A DNA stretch of 64,000 nt. It comes from Prorocentrum cordatum. Lineage: Eukaryota > Sar > Dinophyceae > Prorocentrales > Prorocentraceae. This document shows, piece by piece, positions 43,891 to 56,200 of the stretch (position 1 is the stretch's first letter; each line of letters begins with the position of its first letter). The translations under genes and the position numbers were made by a program. The DNA is taken from assembly GCA_963575745.1 (NCBI GenBank), contig CAUYUJ010014194.1, positions 592,501 to 656,500 of the forward strand, read 5' to 3'. The notes beneath the pieces are model-generated. The model was not told the origin of the DNA and made no database searches. It saw only the letters and a program-made list of their open reading frames with translations.

Positions 43891-44395
43891 GAGGAAGAAG
43901 AGGAAGAAGAGGAGGAGGAGGAGGAGGAGGAGGAGAAGGCCGATGGGCCGCATAGTGTGACGCTCGCCCAGTGTGACGTTGGCCTCCGTTTTCCTTCCTC
44001 CTCACTTCCGCCATCCGCTCCTCCTCCTCCTCCTTGTCTCCCTGCTCCTGCCCTCCTGCTTGCGAGCCTCCTTGGTCCTATTCCCAGGAGGGCCTGCCGC
44101 TCGACGTCCTTGGCGGCCTCGGACCGTGCCGTGGAGTCCGACGCCCAGAGAGAGGCCGCTCCTCCTGAGCTGCACCACCTCCTGGAGCGCCTCATGACGG
44201 CACCCCGCAAAGATCCGCTTCGCAGACCTCTTTCTCCACCTCGTGTTCGGGGCCTCCACGGGAGCTGCCCCCTGCCCGCGCGCGCGCGCCCCTCGACGAT
44301 CTTGCTGATGACCTGCATCGTCTGCTCGGCAGCGGGAGCCTGTGCCGATGCCAGCGGCACGCGTTTCTCTCTGCCGGGGAGAGGGCCTCGGATCT

Positions 44396-44755
44396 TCAAA
44401 GCAGCTCCGTCTTCGTCAGGGCGCCTGCGCGCTCGACCTCGGGTTGGCCACGGGGGTCGTCCTTCTCTTGCCACTTTGCCGACCTGACAGTTGCGGCAGT
44501 GGTCGATGCAGTGGCTGCGGCTGGGAGCCGACCTCCAAGGCCCACGGCATGTTCTCGTTCCTGTTCACGCTTCTCTGATACTTCTGCTGAAGCTTTCGCT
44601 TCGCGATGGCCAGCGTCCGCGCTGGCCAGCGTCAGCAACGGAGCGACGGCCCTTCCTCGCCCCCTTTCAGTCTTTGCGGCCTCTACATGGCCTCGTTCTC
44701 TTTCTCCTCGGCGGTCCGCTTCTTTGGCCTGCTTCTCGACCAGCAGCTTCAGTAC
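44396..44755 (-). CDS. Charged coiled-coil-like exon, unknown product
   Basis: On the minus strand a CTGTAG boundary (possible 3' splice site) is followed by an open frame of 119 codons ending at TGA: VLKLLVEKQAKEADRRGERE, RGHVEAAKTERGRGRAVAPL, ASADAGHREAKASAEVSEKR and EQEREHAVGLGG, then A/T-rich sequence and KWQEKDDPRGQPEVERAGAL. The E/K/R/A pattern predicts a long helix or coiled coil. It could be the last exon of a gene whose other exons I cannot see, or part of a retroelement ORF1. Confidence 0.35.
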   Translation of the reverse strand, partial: VLKLLVEKQAKEADRRGERERGHVEAAKTERGRGRAVAPLLTLASADAGHREAKASAEVSEKREQEREHAVGLGGRLPAAATASTTAATVRSAKWQEKDDPRGQPEVERAGALTKTELL

Positions 44756-46780
44756 CTACAGATACCGTGCTTGGGCGCCAGCTCCGGTCGGAGTTTGAGA
44801 GCAATAGGCACTTGCACCTGAACAGCTGGCTCTTTCTCGTAGCGGCTGGCCCGGACTTGGCGGACCAGGGTATCGATCGGGTTCACAGTGGTTCCACGAA
44901 CACGGTGTTGGTGGATGTCCAAGCCATTCAGGCCTTTGAAGAGTTCGCCGCGCTCTGGACAGGGAATCCTCGGAGCGCCGTCGGCCGCCTTTCTCGTCCT
45001 CCACCTCGTCGCGGGGGGCAGACTCGAACATAATATGCTGGAGCTCCACGAGCGAAGCCTGGCTTAACAACCACCGCCAGGGCCTGAGCACTTCGGGTTC
45101 ATATCCCTGCTCGGATTGAGACGTGTTCCGCCATCTCCAATTGCCTCCCCCTCCCAGAAGCCATACACGTATTCGATCGCGATTTGGCTGCGGTGGCCCA
45201 GCGGTGCAAGCGTTGAATCCGTGCACGAAATGTAGGCGGACGGCATCGGGGATCATGGCCGATAACGGTCTGCGGAAGCGCATTCTCGCACGCCCTGCGG
45301 CGGTCCCCGAGCCCGTCATGCGTCTGCGAACGTGGACGTGCGATGGACGCTTTCCGCCTTGAGCACCTGCTGAGGCGCGAGCGCGTGCTGACGTGGCCGC
45401 TGAGCTGTGGCGCGAAGCCTTGTGCCCGCAGCGTTCGGGGATGGCACGAAGACTTGTCTGCCCCTTCTCGCCTCCTTCCCTACTCGCCCTGCTTCCACGC
45501 CGAACCGCCGCCCCCATACTCTTTGTATATGGCCTAGCTGTTGTGCGCGTGGAGTTATTGTGTGCTAATCCGCGCGGGACTAGCAGCCCCTGGTGGATTG
45601 GCTTCTGGGCACCTCGGCTCTGACTGACCGTCGTTGCCCCCTTTTTCCCGTGACGAGTCTTGTCGCAAGCGCACGCTCCCTCCTCGGGTCCATTTTCCTG
45701 CAACCCTCGATCGCCCCCCCGCGGATCTCCCCCTACTAGCGCCCACCCAATTTCCAAGGCTCAAGTTGGCCCAAGCGGCGAGATCGGGGAGGTATGGTGG
45801 TCATTCGAAGGCTGGTGCTGCCAGCGCAAGTCACGAGCGACGAACTTGTCCACATCCATGCCCTCGTGGTCTGGGCACCGAGGTGCGATCCCGCGTGGAT
45901 GCGCGTTCCCACGATTACGCGATCCCATTGATACTTTCCGCGCGGGCCATCCGTCCAACGCCTCTTTCTATCCCTGGAGGCGCGGCGAAGGAGTCCAGAC
46001 CCTGCGGCCTCGGATATAGATGTAAATCGGAATAAGTGCGGGGAGCAGCGGGCTGGCTCTTTCCGGGAATATTGCCGCGGATGGTTGCAACGGGGGGTGC
46101 GCGGCGGCTTGTGGTCTGAGGGCGGTCAAGCGGCCCGTAAGCCCCGCCAGGTTTAAATTGTATGTGAGTTTAAACAATCAGATGCTCTTGGCGGAATCGA
46201 CCGTCATTCCATGCGTTTGCTCCAAGGACCAGTCTCAAGCATTGCAAGTCCAGAAAAAATAAGCAACGTTAACCATGAAATGCAGCAACGCAGGATTTTA
46301 TGAGCCGTGGTTATGTGATTTCATGTAGGCCCCATCGGTTCTGCCGTCTTGAGTTGTCCCCTCCTTCTCGAACGATTCATTCACTGAGGAAGCAGAACAG
46401 CCAACATTGTTTCAGCATGATTCCCCAAAAATCAGATACGTGCTTTGTTGGACGACGTCGGTGGGAACCCAGCTTACCCTACAAGGATCTTGCTTGCGGG
46501 TCGCTCCATCCTTGGCTTCGCGCGTGGTGCAGTACAGTACCCGCTGGCGCTGCCCCCTGGCCGTGCTGTGTATTGCCCGTTCATGCCACCCTTCAGTGCG
46601 GGTTTCGTCTGGATGCGCTGTCGGCACAGCGCTGCTGCCAGCTTCTCTTTCGGATGGATCGCGCCGCGTTATAGGGGAAGGGCGGGCGCAAAAAAATTAG
46701 CCTGGCGAAGGACCCAACCATATGCAGCTGCGAGTACCGCACGGATATGAGACTAAGGAGGGGGCACGCAAACTAGGCCC
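44756..46780. other. No gene recognised
   Basis: Overlapping frames are present on both strands but none carries a recognisable domain. A tRNA A-box-like string at about 45196-45206 lacks the other tRNA parts. Confidence 0.4.
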
Positions 46781-46799
46781 CTCTTCTCATAGGCACCGC

Positions 46800-48335
46800 G
46801 CCACTGGGGCCTTCGGTGGAGCTCCCTATGGGGCCACGAAGCGTGTGAAGGGTGTGCCGAAATGGGTGGTGGGGAGGCATGCGGACCCTGCCACTGGGGC
46901 CTTCGGTGGAGCTCCCTATGGGGCCACGAAACGTGTGAGGGGTGTGCCGAAATGGGTGGTGGGGAGGCATGCGAACGCAGCCACTGGGGCCTTCGGTGGA
47001 GCTCCCTATGGGGCCACGAAACGTGTGAGGGGTGTGCCGAAATGGGTGGTGGGGAGCCACTGGGGCCTTCGGTGGAGCTCCCTATGGGGCCACGAAACGT
47101 ATGAGGGGTGTGCCGAAATGGGTGGTGGGGACGCATGCGAACGCAACCACTGGGGCCCCTTCGGTGGAGCTCCCTATGGGGCCACGAAGCGTGTGAGGGG
47201 TGTGCCAAAGTGGGGTGGGGGCGGCATGCCAACTCTGCCACTGGGGCCTTCGGTGGAGCTCATTATGGGGCCACGAAACGTGTCAAGGGTGTGGTCCGAA
47301 TAAGAGTTGCGGCGGCCCGCACTGCCACGCTGACGGACCCCCCCCTCCCTCTGGCTTTTGGCCGGGGCGGCGGGGCAGGACAGGCGACGGGTTTTTAGTA
47401 CACGCTGTCGCCACTGAATTCAATGACCGGGTTGTTAGAGCCCCCAGAGACCAAGAGCAGCGTCAAGGGTGTGTCGACATGGGTGGCGCGGACGCATGCG
47501 AACCCTGCCACTGGGGCCGTCGGTGGAACTCCCAATGGGGCCACGAAACGTGTGAGGGGTGTGCAAAAGTGGGTGGGGGCGGCATGCGAACCCTGCCACG
47601 GGGGCCTTCGGTAGAGCACCCTATGGGGCCACGAAATGCGTGAGGGGTGTGCCAAAGTGGGGTGGGGGCGGCATGCGAACCCTGCCACTGGGGCCGTCGG
47701 TGGAGCTCCCTATGGGGCCACGAAACGTGTGAGGGGTGTGCCAAAGTGAGATGGGGGCGGCATGCGAACCCTGCCACTGGGGCCTTCGGTGGAGCTCCCT
47801 ATGAGGCCACGAAACGTGTGAGGGGTGTGCCAAAGTGGGGTGGCGAACCCTGCCACGGTGGATGGGGCCACGAAACGCGTGAGGGGTGTGCCAAAGTGAG
47901 GTGGGGGCGGCATGCGAACCCTGCCACTGGGGCCTTCGGTGGAGCTACCTATGGGGCCACGAAACGCGTGAGGGGTGTGCCAAAGTGGGGTGGGGGCGGC
48001 ATGCGAACCCTGCCACTGGGGCCGTCGGTGGAGCTCCCTGTGGGGCCACGAAACGTGTGAGGGGTGTGCCAAAGTGAGGTGGGGGCGGCATGCGAACCCT
48101 GCCACTGGGGCCTTCGGTGGAGCTACCTATGGGGCCACGAAACGTGTGAGGGGTGTGCCAAAGTGGGGTGGGGGCGGCATGCGAACCCTGCCACTGGGGC
48201 CTTCGGTGGAGCTACCTATGGGGCCACGAAACGTGTGAGGGGTGTGCCAAAGTGGGGTGGGGGCGGCATGCGAACCCTGCCACTGGGGCCTTCGGTGGAG
48301 CTCCCTATGGGGCCACGAAACGTGTGAGGGGTGTG
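46800..48335 (+). repeat. 89-bp minisatellite array, inverse of the 28-32 kb family
   Basis: About 15 units contain CCACTGGGGCCTTCGGTGGA, GCTCCCTATGGGGCCACGAA, GTGTGAGGGGTGTGCC and GGCATGCGAACCCTG. These are the reverse complement of the 101-bp units at 28.3-32.1 kb, minus about 12 bp of the C-rich part. The period is exactly 89 bp over the last five units (47886, 47975, 48064, 48153, 48242). A non-repeat insert sits at about 47296-47478, and a truncated unit at about 47835-47880. Confidence 0.95.
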
Positions 48336-48355
48336 CGGAAATGGGAACTAATGGC

Positions 48356-48742
<387 letters not shown>

Positions 48743-48744
48743 GA

Positions 48745-48830
48745 CGGCGATGGGAGGAGGGAGGAGGGGGGAGAGGAGGAGGAGGAGAGGAGAGGAGAGG
48801 AGAGGAGAGGAGAGGAGAGGAGACGCGGGG
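48745..48830 (+). repeat. (GGAGA)n pentanucleotide tract
   Basis: AGGAGAGGAGAGGAGAGGAG and neighbours at about 48770-48821. Confidence 0.9.
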
Positions 48831-49289
48831 CGCTGTCTCTTCAAAACGAGGACCCAACACCACAGGATGGTTGGGAAAAACTCCGTCGGCGGCGAGGCAG
48901 AGTTGGTTGCACCAGCGAAGGAGCAAGACGGGGGCGCCGAAATCCAAATTGGCCAGCGTGCAAGAGGGGAAAACGGGGAGGCAAGGCGGCCGCGGAGGGG
49001 GGGGGGGAAGAAGGGGTCACTCAGGGGCGGACGGGTCTGCACCTGAGTTTGCTGGCGCGGCCACCCCCGCCGGCGGGGACCATGGCAGCTGCCGGGCCGC
49101 GGCGCCGGGGCACCCACGGGCGCAGGCGGGGCCCAGTGCGGGTACTGCAGGTAGGCGAAGCAGTGAAGCCGTCGAAGTAGTACACGAGGTGCTAGGACAA
49201 CGGGCGAGGGCCGCAGGCCGCCCAGGTGGGTGGCACTGACAAGGTGCGACAAGTACATGTGCGGTCCAGGTGGGACGCCACATAAACAC
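48831..49289. other. No gene recognised
   Basis: A frame near 48880-48980 reads GGEAELVAPAKEQDGGAEIQ but has no recognisable continuation. Confidence 0.35.
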
Positions 49290-49600
49290 AAGGCTGCCCT
49301 GTGCCGCACGCCATGCGTGCCATGCCGCTCGTGCCATTTGGGGAGTGTTGTGCCGAGAGTGGCCTGCCAGGAGAGCGTCGCTGTGCGCACCGATAGCGCC
49401 GGCCTTTGCGCTCCGTGCCGTACGGGCCACGCCCAAGGTGCCGTGCCAAGGCCATCGTTCCGAGAGCGCGATGCCGTGCGAGTTGAGCGTCGTGCCGTGA
49501 GCGCCGTAAATACTTCACGGTGCCGTGCAGTCCGCCTTTCCGTGCGTGCCGTGCTACGCATGCAACTCTCGATGCTTGCGCTCATGCCAGGCGCAATTGT
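49290..49600 (+). repeat. Degenerate GTGCC/GCCGT-word array
   Basis: GTGCC, GCCGT and CATGC words recur with about 5-bp periodicity (for example CGTGCGTGCCGTGCTACGCA). Open frames here are C/A/R-rich artefacts. Confidence 0.5.
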
Positions 49601-50009
49601 CCGCGCTGCCACCCAAGTGTCCGCCCTGCAGCCAGGATGGAAGGGCCACTGAATCGCGTTCAACGAATGAGTCAGAAATCGATCGGGTCCAGACGTGATC
49701 CAGGGCGCATCGTTCCAAGCGAACACGGGCGCATGCCCTGTCTCCCTCCTCCGCCCTGCAGGGGGACAAGTCCAAGAAGGATGGATGGGAGGAAGGGCCG
49801 CCATCGGATGGTCGGACGCCGCCTCCGCCCCGCTGAGACGAGGCGCTCTGGGCTGGCGGAGCTGCCTGCACGGTCTGCACGCTGGTCGTCTCGTACAGGC
49901 GAGCGGCCGTTTGCTCTCTTTGCGGTTGGGGTCCGCTTGTCGTCGTGGTTGTTTTTTGCACGCGGGCACCCCGCGACGTGACACCGCCCGCCCTCTTGTA
50001 TGGAGGACG
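49601..50009. other. No gene recognised
   Basis: Neither strand shows a domain or a clear repeat. Confidence 0.35.
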
Positions 50010-50165
50010 CAGCCTCAAGGGGGATCCAAGGTGCATCCAGGAGCATCTCAGACTCCTGGGGCCTCCAACGGGGATCCAGGGGGCATCCTGGGGCATCCAA
50101 GCCTCCATGAGGGTTCCACTGGGGATCTGAGGGTCTCCAGGAGCATCCAAGCCTCGGGCCACCAG
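50010..50165 (+). repeat. Degenerate GGGGATCCAGGGGCATCC repeat
   Basis: GGGGATCCA, GGGGCATCCAAGCCTC and CCAGGAGCATC words are repeated six or more times with variable spacing. Confidence 0.6.
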
Positions 50166-50934
50166 GCGCTTCCGGGGAAGGGGCTCGGACTTCTGCGGGG
50201 CCTGCAGTGGCATTTTCAATTCCACATGGCAGGCCCGCCCTTCCGCAACGGCTTCTGGCGCACTCTCTGGGGCTTCGGGGGATCCAGCCTGGCTTTTTTG
50301 CCCTCGGCCCCACTTGATGCCACGGTTCGACGCGGCAGCATTGTGCCCCGGAGGGCCAGGGCCAGGTTAGCATCGGTCCTGGCCGGGATGATGGCGGAAT
50401 CTAGGTTTTCCAAGGCGCAGGGGAGGCAGCCCAAGCTACTTCATTTCTAACTTTCTACAGGCCATCAAAGACTGACGCCCATTCTGCTCAGCGCCCCTGA
50501 GCCTGCCCTGGGTTAGAGAGCTGTCGCCCACCAGACTTCGTGGTGGCGGCGGAAATGGGCCTGGGGGGTAGCGGAGTTGTTTCCCAATTGAGAGGATGGA
50601 GGAGGGAAGGCTCTCAAGTGGGGAGGAAGGGAGGGCTCCTGGTCCTCTTTTCCCTCCTCCTCCTCCTCCTCCTCCTCCTCTTTTTTTTTTTCCTCCTCTT
50701 ATCCTGGCCGGGCAATGCGCCCCGATTGTTTTTCCCAGCAGTGCTTACACCATAAGGGGTTTGCGCTTCTCTGCTAAGGAGCTGGGCCCGCGTGCACGGC
50801 CCGCGGCCCGGCTCCCGTCCGTCGCCGCCCCGTTCTTTCGAGTAGAACGCCCGTGTGCGGCCCCAGCGGCCCTGTTCCCGCCCGTCGCCGCCGCCCCGTT
50901 GCACCCCTCCTCTGATTCGCCTTGCACTGCATTG
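50166..50934. other. No gene recognised; pyrimidine tract
   Basis: (CTC)n at about 50656-50680 is followed by a run of about 11 T. C-rich DNA follows to 50930. Confidence 0.4.
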
Positions 50935-51500
50935 CAGCCGCACTGCGTTTCGTAAGTTTGCATCGCTTTGCATCGCTTAGCGTTGCTTTGCTTTGCGCTG
51001 CAGTGATTTGCATTTGCATTGTTGTGCTTTGTGTGCATTGCGTTGCATATCTTCGCGTTGCGTTGCATGGCTTTGCATGACTTTGCATGTCGTTGCGTTG
51101 GTCGTCATTGCTTTCCATTGCTTTGCTGTGCGCTAGGTTGTTTCGCCGTGGTTCGCATGTTCTGGCATTGCGTTGCATTGCTCTGCACTGCAGTGCGTTG
51201 CATGGTTTTGCATTGTTGTGCATGGCTGTTCATAGCTTGGCATTGCTTTGGATTACTTTCCAATGCCTTGCATTGCGTTGCATTGCTTTGCATGGTTCTG
51301 CATTGATTTGCATTGCCTTGCATTGCTTTGCACTGCATTACTTGGTATTGCGTTGCGTTGCTTTGCTACGCATGGCTTTGCATGGCTTCGCATTGCCTTG
51401 CGTGTATTTTCAATGCGCAGTGCTTGCCATCACTTATATTGCACCATATTGCTTGCACCGCTTAGATTGCACCACTTGGATCGCACCGCATGTATTGCAG
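50935..51500 (+). repeat. Degenerate TTGCA pentanucleotide array
   Basis: TTGCA, TTGCG, TTGCT and CATTGC words recur every 5 bp or multiples of 5 for over 500 bp (for example CATTGCGTTGCATTGCTTTG). It resembles, with different bases, the TAATG array at 60.1 kb. Confidence 0.85.
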
Positions 51501-51839
51501 TAGTTCGCTGGTCGGGGTCCACGCTGGCTAATATCTTGTAGTGCGATTTACAGCTCAGTAGGCAGGCCTGTGGCCGATACGAACATTGCGAGGTTTGCCT
51601 GATTGTTTGTTATGTGTGGTAGCGATGTGCGACGCATGCAGGCAGCAGGCACCGCTCTAGCCGCGTTAGTCACTCCATGATGTTGTCCGCTTGCGCATTC
51701 ATGTGTAGTTTCTCGTAATAATTTGTCTCGAGAGGCTTACGCCATTCCGCCGACCCCCAGAAGAGGATGTCGCTATTGTCACCTCCTGTTGTGCTGCCTG
51801 CGTGTAGTTGTTGCGGATCCGTCCTCCTCTTCCTTTGAG

Positions 51840-52340
51840 TCCAATGCGGGGTTTCTTGGGTGCCTTTGGAAGCCTCGGGGGTGGCCTTTTGGGAGCCTTT
51901 TCAGGGTACCTGATGGGGGGCCCTCTGAGCGGGCTTCTTGGGGCTCTCTCTTGGGGGCGTGTCGGGGGTCTTGGATGCCATCTTGTGGGGACGGGCTCCT
52001 GGGGCCCAAACGAGTTCCCCCACGTGGACCTCGCTTGGGCCTTTCTTGGGGTCCTCTTTGATGTTTTTTGTTCCCGTCTTGGGGTGTCTTTCGCAGTCTT
52101 TGGGCCGTCCTGGGCCGTCTCCGGACCCTCTTGGGGGCCTCTTGATCCATATGGGCCCCGTCTGGAGGGTACCTCGGGCCGTTTCGGGCTTTCAGAAGCT
52201 TGGAAAAGGCGGCAACGCCAAATTCATTTGCAAACCTGTAGGGGGTTCATGCTTTCTGTTTCATGAGGCCATCTTGGGAGTCCTCTTAGGGCCCTTAGGG
52301 GAGTCTTCGGGGCCTCCTCGGCCGTCTTGAGACCATCGTG
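51840..52340 (+). repeat. CCTCTTGGG-rich dispersed repeat, copy 2
   Basis: It has the same word composition as 32760-33330, with core GGAAAAGGCGGCAACGCC, then AAATTCATTTGCAAAC at about 52202-52236. The hairpin is GGCG-GCAA-CGCC at 52208-52219, with a GNRA-type loop. Confidence 0.7.
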
Positions 52341-54268
52341 ATTGAAGCCTTCTTTAGGCGGCATCATGGGCATCTTGGAGGCCGCTGAGCGTAGATTTCG
52401 CGGCTCCGAGGGCTCCAGACCTGCGTTGACGAGCTCGTCGCCGCCCCCCACCCCCCCGCCCCCCCCCTCAAACTGCATTGTGGATCTCCAGGGAGGGGGA
52501 AGGGGCGCCAGGGGGACAGCCAATCATCTCACACGCCCTCTCACCCTAAGCATGCGGGGGTCGGCATATTTCAGCAATAGCTTGAATTTTGACAAGCAGC
52601 CATCATAATTCCCCGAGCATTGTTTGCACTAAGGGCTTTGTGATTGCATCTTAGGTATTGTGTATTGGTACTAACCGCTGGACTTCCCGATCGCCAATTG
52701 GGTTCAGCCCGTAGCGTCACCGCTGTATGGGTCTGGTTCGCATGCGGGGTCTTCTTGTTGCCCACCGATTCCTGGCTGGCGCCTGACTTGGAATAAACAT
52801 CCTAATTGGGGATCGCTCCAGTGCATCCGTTGTGCACGTTGGTCGCAATGGCTTATATCAGCAGAATAGTTAGGAAGCGGAGGAAGAGAGTATGGGATCG
52901 GGGAGGGGGAGAAGGGGAGGGTGGACGGGGCAGTATGTTTGCGCCAGTAGGAGCGCCATGCTCAAGCGTTGGGGTAGGCACATGGCGCTAAATTCGCTCA
53001 TGCATACGCGTGTGATGCCACTCAGCAGGCATACGCTGGACCACGTTCGTGCCGCAGCGGAGTGCGGCTTCGGTGGCAATCCATTTGTACCATGTTCTTT
53101 TGGCTCGCGGCCTGGCTGCCTTAGAAGCATCTGATACGTTGGTTCCACCGCCCGCGTGGCATGACTACAGCGCGACTGCTGATCAAGCTGCCCCCCAATC
53201 AAGTTCCTCTGTTCTCGTTTGCGCGCGCTCTGATCGGCAACTCGAATCTGGACGGTTATCGACGACGTGCGAACCGTTTGTCCTTGTCGTCGTCGCCCTT
53301 CTTCTCCTCCATTCCCCTAATCCTCCAATTCCCCCTTCTTCCCCTCCCCCTCGTCTCCCCTTCTCCCCTTTGCCCTCCCCTCCCCTCTCCCCCTTGCCGC
53401 CCTCTCCCCCCTCTGCCTTCAGCAACACAGATCAAATTTGCATCCGACGCCCACGCCTACCAATACGAAAGGCCAACCGAATTACCCCACGGGGGACTAA
53501 ACCAAGACGGACTGGTTTGGTCGATAGATGGTCGAGAAGCAATTTACCGATTCCACATGACGGCACCTCTACCACGCATCGGCACTACTAACACGGACTT
53601 CTTCTCCCCATTCCATCAGAATTTGTTGTCAGTCTCGCAGTTCTGGGGTATGCTTCCCAGGCGAACCAGATTTCGCAGGCCACGGCCTCACCCACCTGGT
53701 CATCGCTAGACCCGTGCGATTGCCCGCAGATGTGGTCGGCCGCTCGCTCCCCCCCTCTCTCTCTCTCTCCCCCTCACCCCTTCCCCCCCCCCCCCCGGCT
53801 CGGGGTTGCCAAAGGTGCCCCTGGCCCAAGGGGCTCCCCACGTTTCCGCGCCATGTTGGGGCCCCCTGGCCCCCCCGGGCCTCGCGAGGGGTGCTGTGGA
53901 GACCCTGGGGACCTCCCTGGAACTCCCGGGACCCCTCTTAGGCCAGCGGCGGCGGCGGCGGCCAAACGGCGAACGAGCTGCGCGCCCGCGGGAGGAGGGC
54001 CGAGGCCCGCGGGCGGACCGCGTGCTGCACCTGCTGCTGATGCCGCCCATCCTCTCCCTGACCTCGGCCACGCGCCCAGACTGAGGCGCCATGCCCGCCG
54101 ATCCGGATCCGGGGCCAGATCGCCCTCCCCTTCCCTCCTCTGTCCTCCCTCCTCCCTGGGACCCGCCTCCTCCCCTCCTTACCTTCCTCGACCCACTCGC
54201 CCTTCCCCTCCGTCCCCCTCCCCCCCCCTTTCCGGCTCTTCATTCTCATATTCCCTTTCCCCTGCTCC
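52341..54268. other. No gene recognised upstream of LINE B
   Basis: Pyrimidine-rich DNA lies at 53280-53420 and again at 53750-53790 and 54120-54265, the last leading directly into the spliced-leader copy. A 182-codon frame at 53161-53709 is L/P-rich with no recognised domain. Confidence 0.4.
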
Positions 54269-54289
54269 CCGTAGCCATTTTGGCTCAAG
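54269..54289 (+). other. Perfect dinoflagellate spliced-leader copy
   Basis: The 21 bases begin CCGTAGCC and end TTTTGGCTCAAG and agree with the DinoSL core at every position. The next bases are GGAG, not the GT donor expected of an SL RNA gene, so it is the exon-side product of trans-splicing copied into DNA. The LINE B ORF1 ATG follows 62 bp after its end, at 54352. This is the strongest taxonomic marker in the window. Confidence 0.93.
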
Positions 54290-54351
54290 GGAGGGGGGTC
54301 AAGCACGGGTGACAGCAAGCTCGAACTGCTAAGCTAACACTGTGGATAACC

Positions 54352-54978
54352 ATGAGCGGAACCGGTTCCAAGGGCAGTATTACCGCTTCCCCAGAGTCCA
54401 AGAAGCACAAGGGAGAGCGCCTATCCCACGAGCAAGAGATCGACAATGTTTGGCATGATCACCAGCATGCAAATATCATGACCAGCATGAAGGAGACAGT
54501 CCAAACCGCCAGCGACACGGCCGGGAGAGCCCTAGCAGATATTGGGAATGTCAAGGTCGATATCGAGGGTATCACAGAGGATATGGTCAGTCTACCGGGG
54601 GGGACATCATCACAAAGGACAATCTATCAAATTTGATCCAAAGACATCGTTAAGCAGGAAATGGGGAATCATGTGGGAAACCAAGCACAGCAGGGAGGAG
54701 GAGGAGGAGTTGTTGGAGGAGGAGGGGGAGCAAAATCATCCAACAATGATAAAGCAATCTTCCAGGGCATCCGAGAACTACAGGTGATCGCGAAGGGGTT
54801 GAAGGAGGCGTTGGACGAGGACGAGGTCATAAAGCAGGTGACCCAGGCAGTCAAGAATTTGTGCGTGGAGGGTAAGGTGAATAACGTGTTCGTGTTCTTT
54901 GACCCGGCGGCAGCCGGGGTTGTCGAATTCAAGGGCATGGCGTGCAAAAGTGGATTTCGCAAGCGTGCTAGGGATTAA
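54352..54978 (+). pseudogene. LINE B ORF1-like remnant
   Basis: The first frame (ATG 54352 to stop 54634-54636) reads MSGTGSKGSITASPESKKHK and QTASDTAGRALADIGNVKVD, with a predicted coiled coil. A second frame (54661-54978) continues with a Gly-rich stretch (GGGGGVVGGGGG), then FQGIRELQVIAKGLKEALDE, VTQAVKNLCVEGKVNNVFVF and VVEFKGMACKSGFRKRARD. Further pieces in other frames run to 55300. ORF1 of such elements binds the RNA; the family match is by position and character rather than by a known motif. Confidence 0.45.
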
Positions 54979-55406
54979 GATGCTAAGTGGGGGAATGGTG
55001 GGGACATGTATGTCACTAGCAATCACAAGCACACCGTAGAGGAACGAACCATTGATAAAGAGCTCGGCAAAGTCAAACACGAGTTGTTCAAGAAAGGCTA
55101 CCACCTGCAGGACATGAGCATTAAGTGGGAGCCGGAGGCTGTAGAGCTCAAGGGTAAGAAGGTTGCGTAGTACGAAGGAGGGGAGGTCAAACACCAGGGC
55201 GAGGGTATGGACGTAAAAGGTGGAATGAAGGAGTACACGAAGGAGTGGATTTCTAAATTCAATGGTGGACAAAAGTAAGCCCAGCATAACATGCTGAGCT
55301 TAGAGTACACGGCGAAAGATGGCGTCATCATGCATTTGTAAGTGTTGGGGGCGGTAGAGGTGTCTACGGGGACGTTGAAGGTGACTCCCCAGTATCAGCT
55401 TTAGGA

Positions 55407-56200
55407 GTGGATCAGCAGACGGTCATAAGCACTGGTGGCACCAGGGACGACGATACCGAATTCACAATGCAAATTTTCACTTTGAATGTCAGGGGCCTTA
55501 TGTCTAGTAGCAGATTGGACGAGTTACTTCATGAGCTGGGGCCCCATACATGGGATTCTGCTTGCCTGAACGAAACGTGGCGCCCGGACGAGCGATAATA
55601 CTTTGTATGCGAAGGCGGTCATGTATTTGCAGGCTGCGGAGGGGTTGAAGGAGCCAGAGGAGTAGCAGTGTTGATACATAGAAGATGTGCCAATCACGTA
55701 ATCAGACTTTGCCGATCATCTAAAAGATTTGGGTACATTGATGTGCGCTGCACTTGTTCGGCGTTGCGGGTTACATGTGCTTGTTTGCGTCATTGCGGGC
55801 ATCCAGATTATCACGTCCAATCCATGTGCGATGTGCTCTCAGAGCTCCACTGGGAGGCCAAGCGCAACCAGTGCTACATCATCTTGGCCAGTGATTTCAA
55901 CGCTGAAATGGGGCTTCGGGAAAACGGAGACATAGAGAAGTGTATCGGCAGGTACGGGATGCAAAACCAGAATTGCAGGGGGCTGGATGAGGCGTGGGCG
56001 TGCACAGAGAGGTTGAGCTTAGCCAACGCGTTCTGTTCGAAGAGGTTCCAATACAGAACAACGCATTGCGGGACATATGGGGACAGATGTCAGATTGATT
56101 ACATATTGTGGGCTTTCGATTACACAAAATGGTTGATTCGCGTACGACCGACGCTTTGAACATGGGCTCGGATCGCAAGCCTGTCTTGCTCAAGCTACGC
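55407..56200 (+). pseudogene. LINE B AP-type endonuclease remnant
   Basis: The first frame reads MQIFTLNVRGLMSSSRLDEL, with the metal-binding Asn, then WDSACLNETWRPDER, with the catalytic Glu in ETW, and stops at 55596. The second frame (55599-56159) reads GVEGARGVAVLIHRRCANHV, YIILASDFNAEMGLRENGD and YGDRCQIDYIL, matching the SDFN and QIDYI strands of the EEP fold. A third frame has LNMGSDRKPVLLKL, where the usual SDH catalytic triad end is SDR. Three frames and the His to Arg change make it inactive. Confidence 0.75.

Noticed and set aside
45190-45260. tRNA gene, because TGGCCCAGCGG matches a tRNA A box
   Set aside because: No B box (GGTTCRANNCC) within 100 bp and no acceptor-stem pairing.
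46800-48335. Open frames encoding WGLRWSSLWGHETCEG-like repeats
   Set aside because: Same reason as the 101-bp array; they are translations of the 89-bp satellite.
53161-53709. 182-codon gene upstream of LINE B
   Set aside because: Half of it translates a pyrimidine-rich tract (PLPLVSPSPLCPPLPSP) and no domain is seen.
54269-54330. Spliced-leader RNA gene
   Set aside because: The SL core is followed by GGAG instead of a GT splice donor, and no Sm-site or snRNA-like tail was seen, while LINE ORF1 follows at once.
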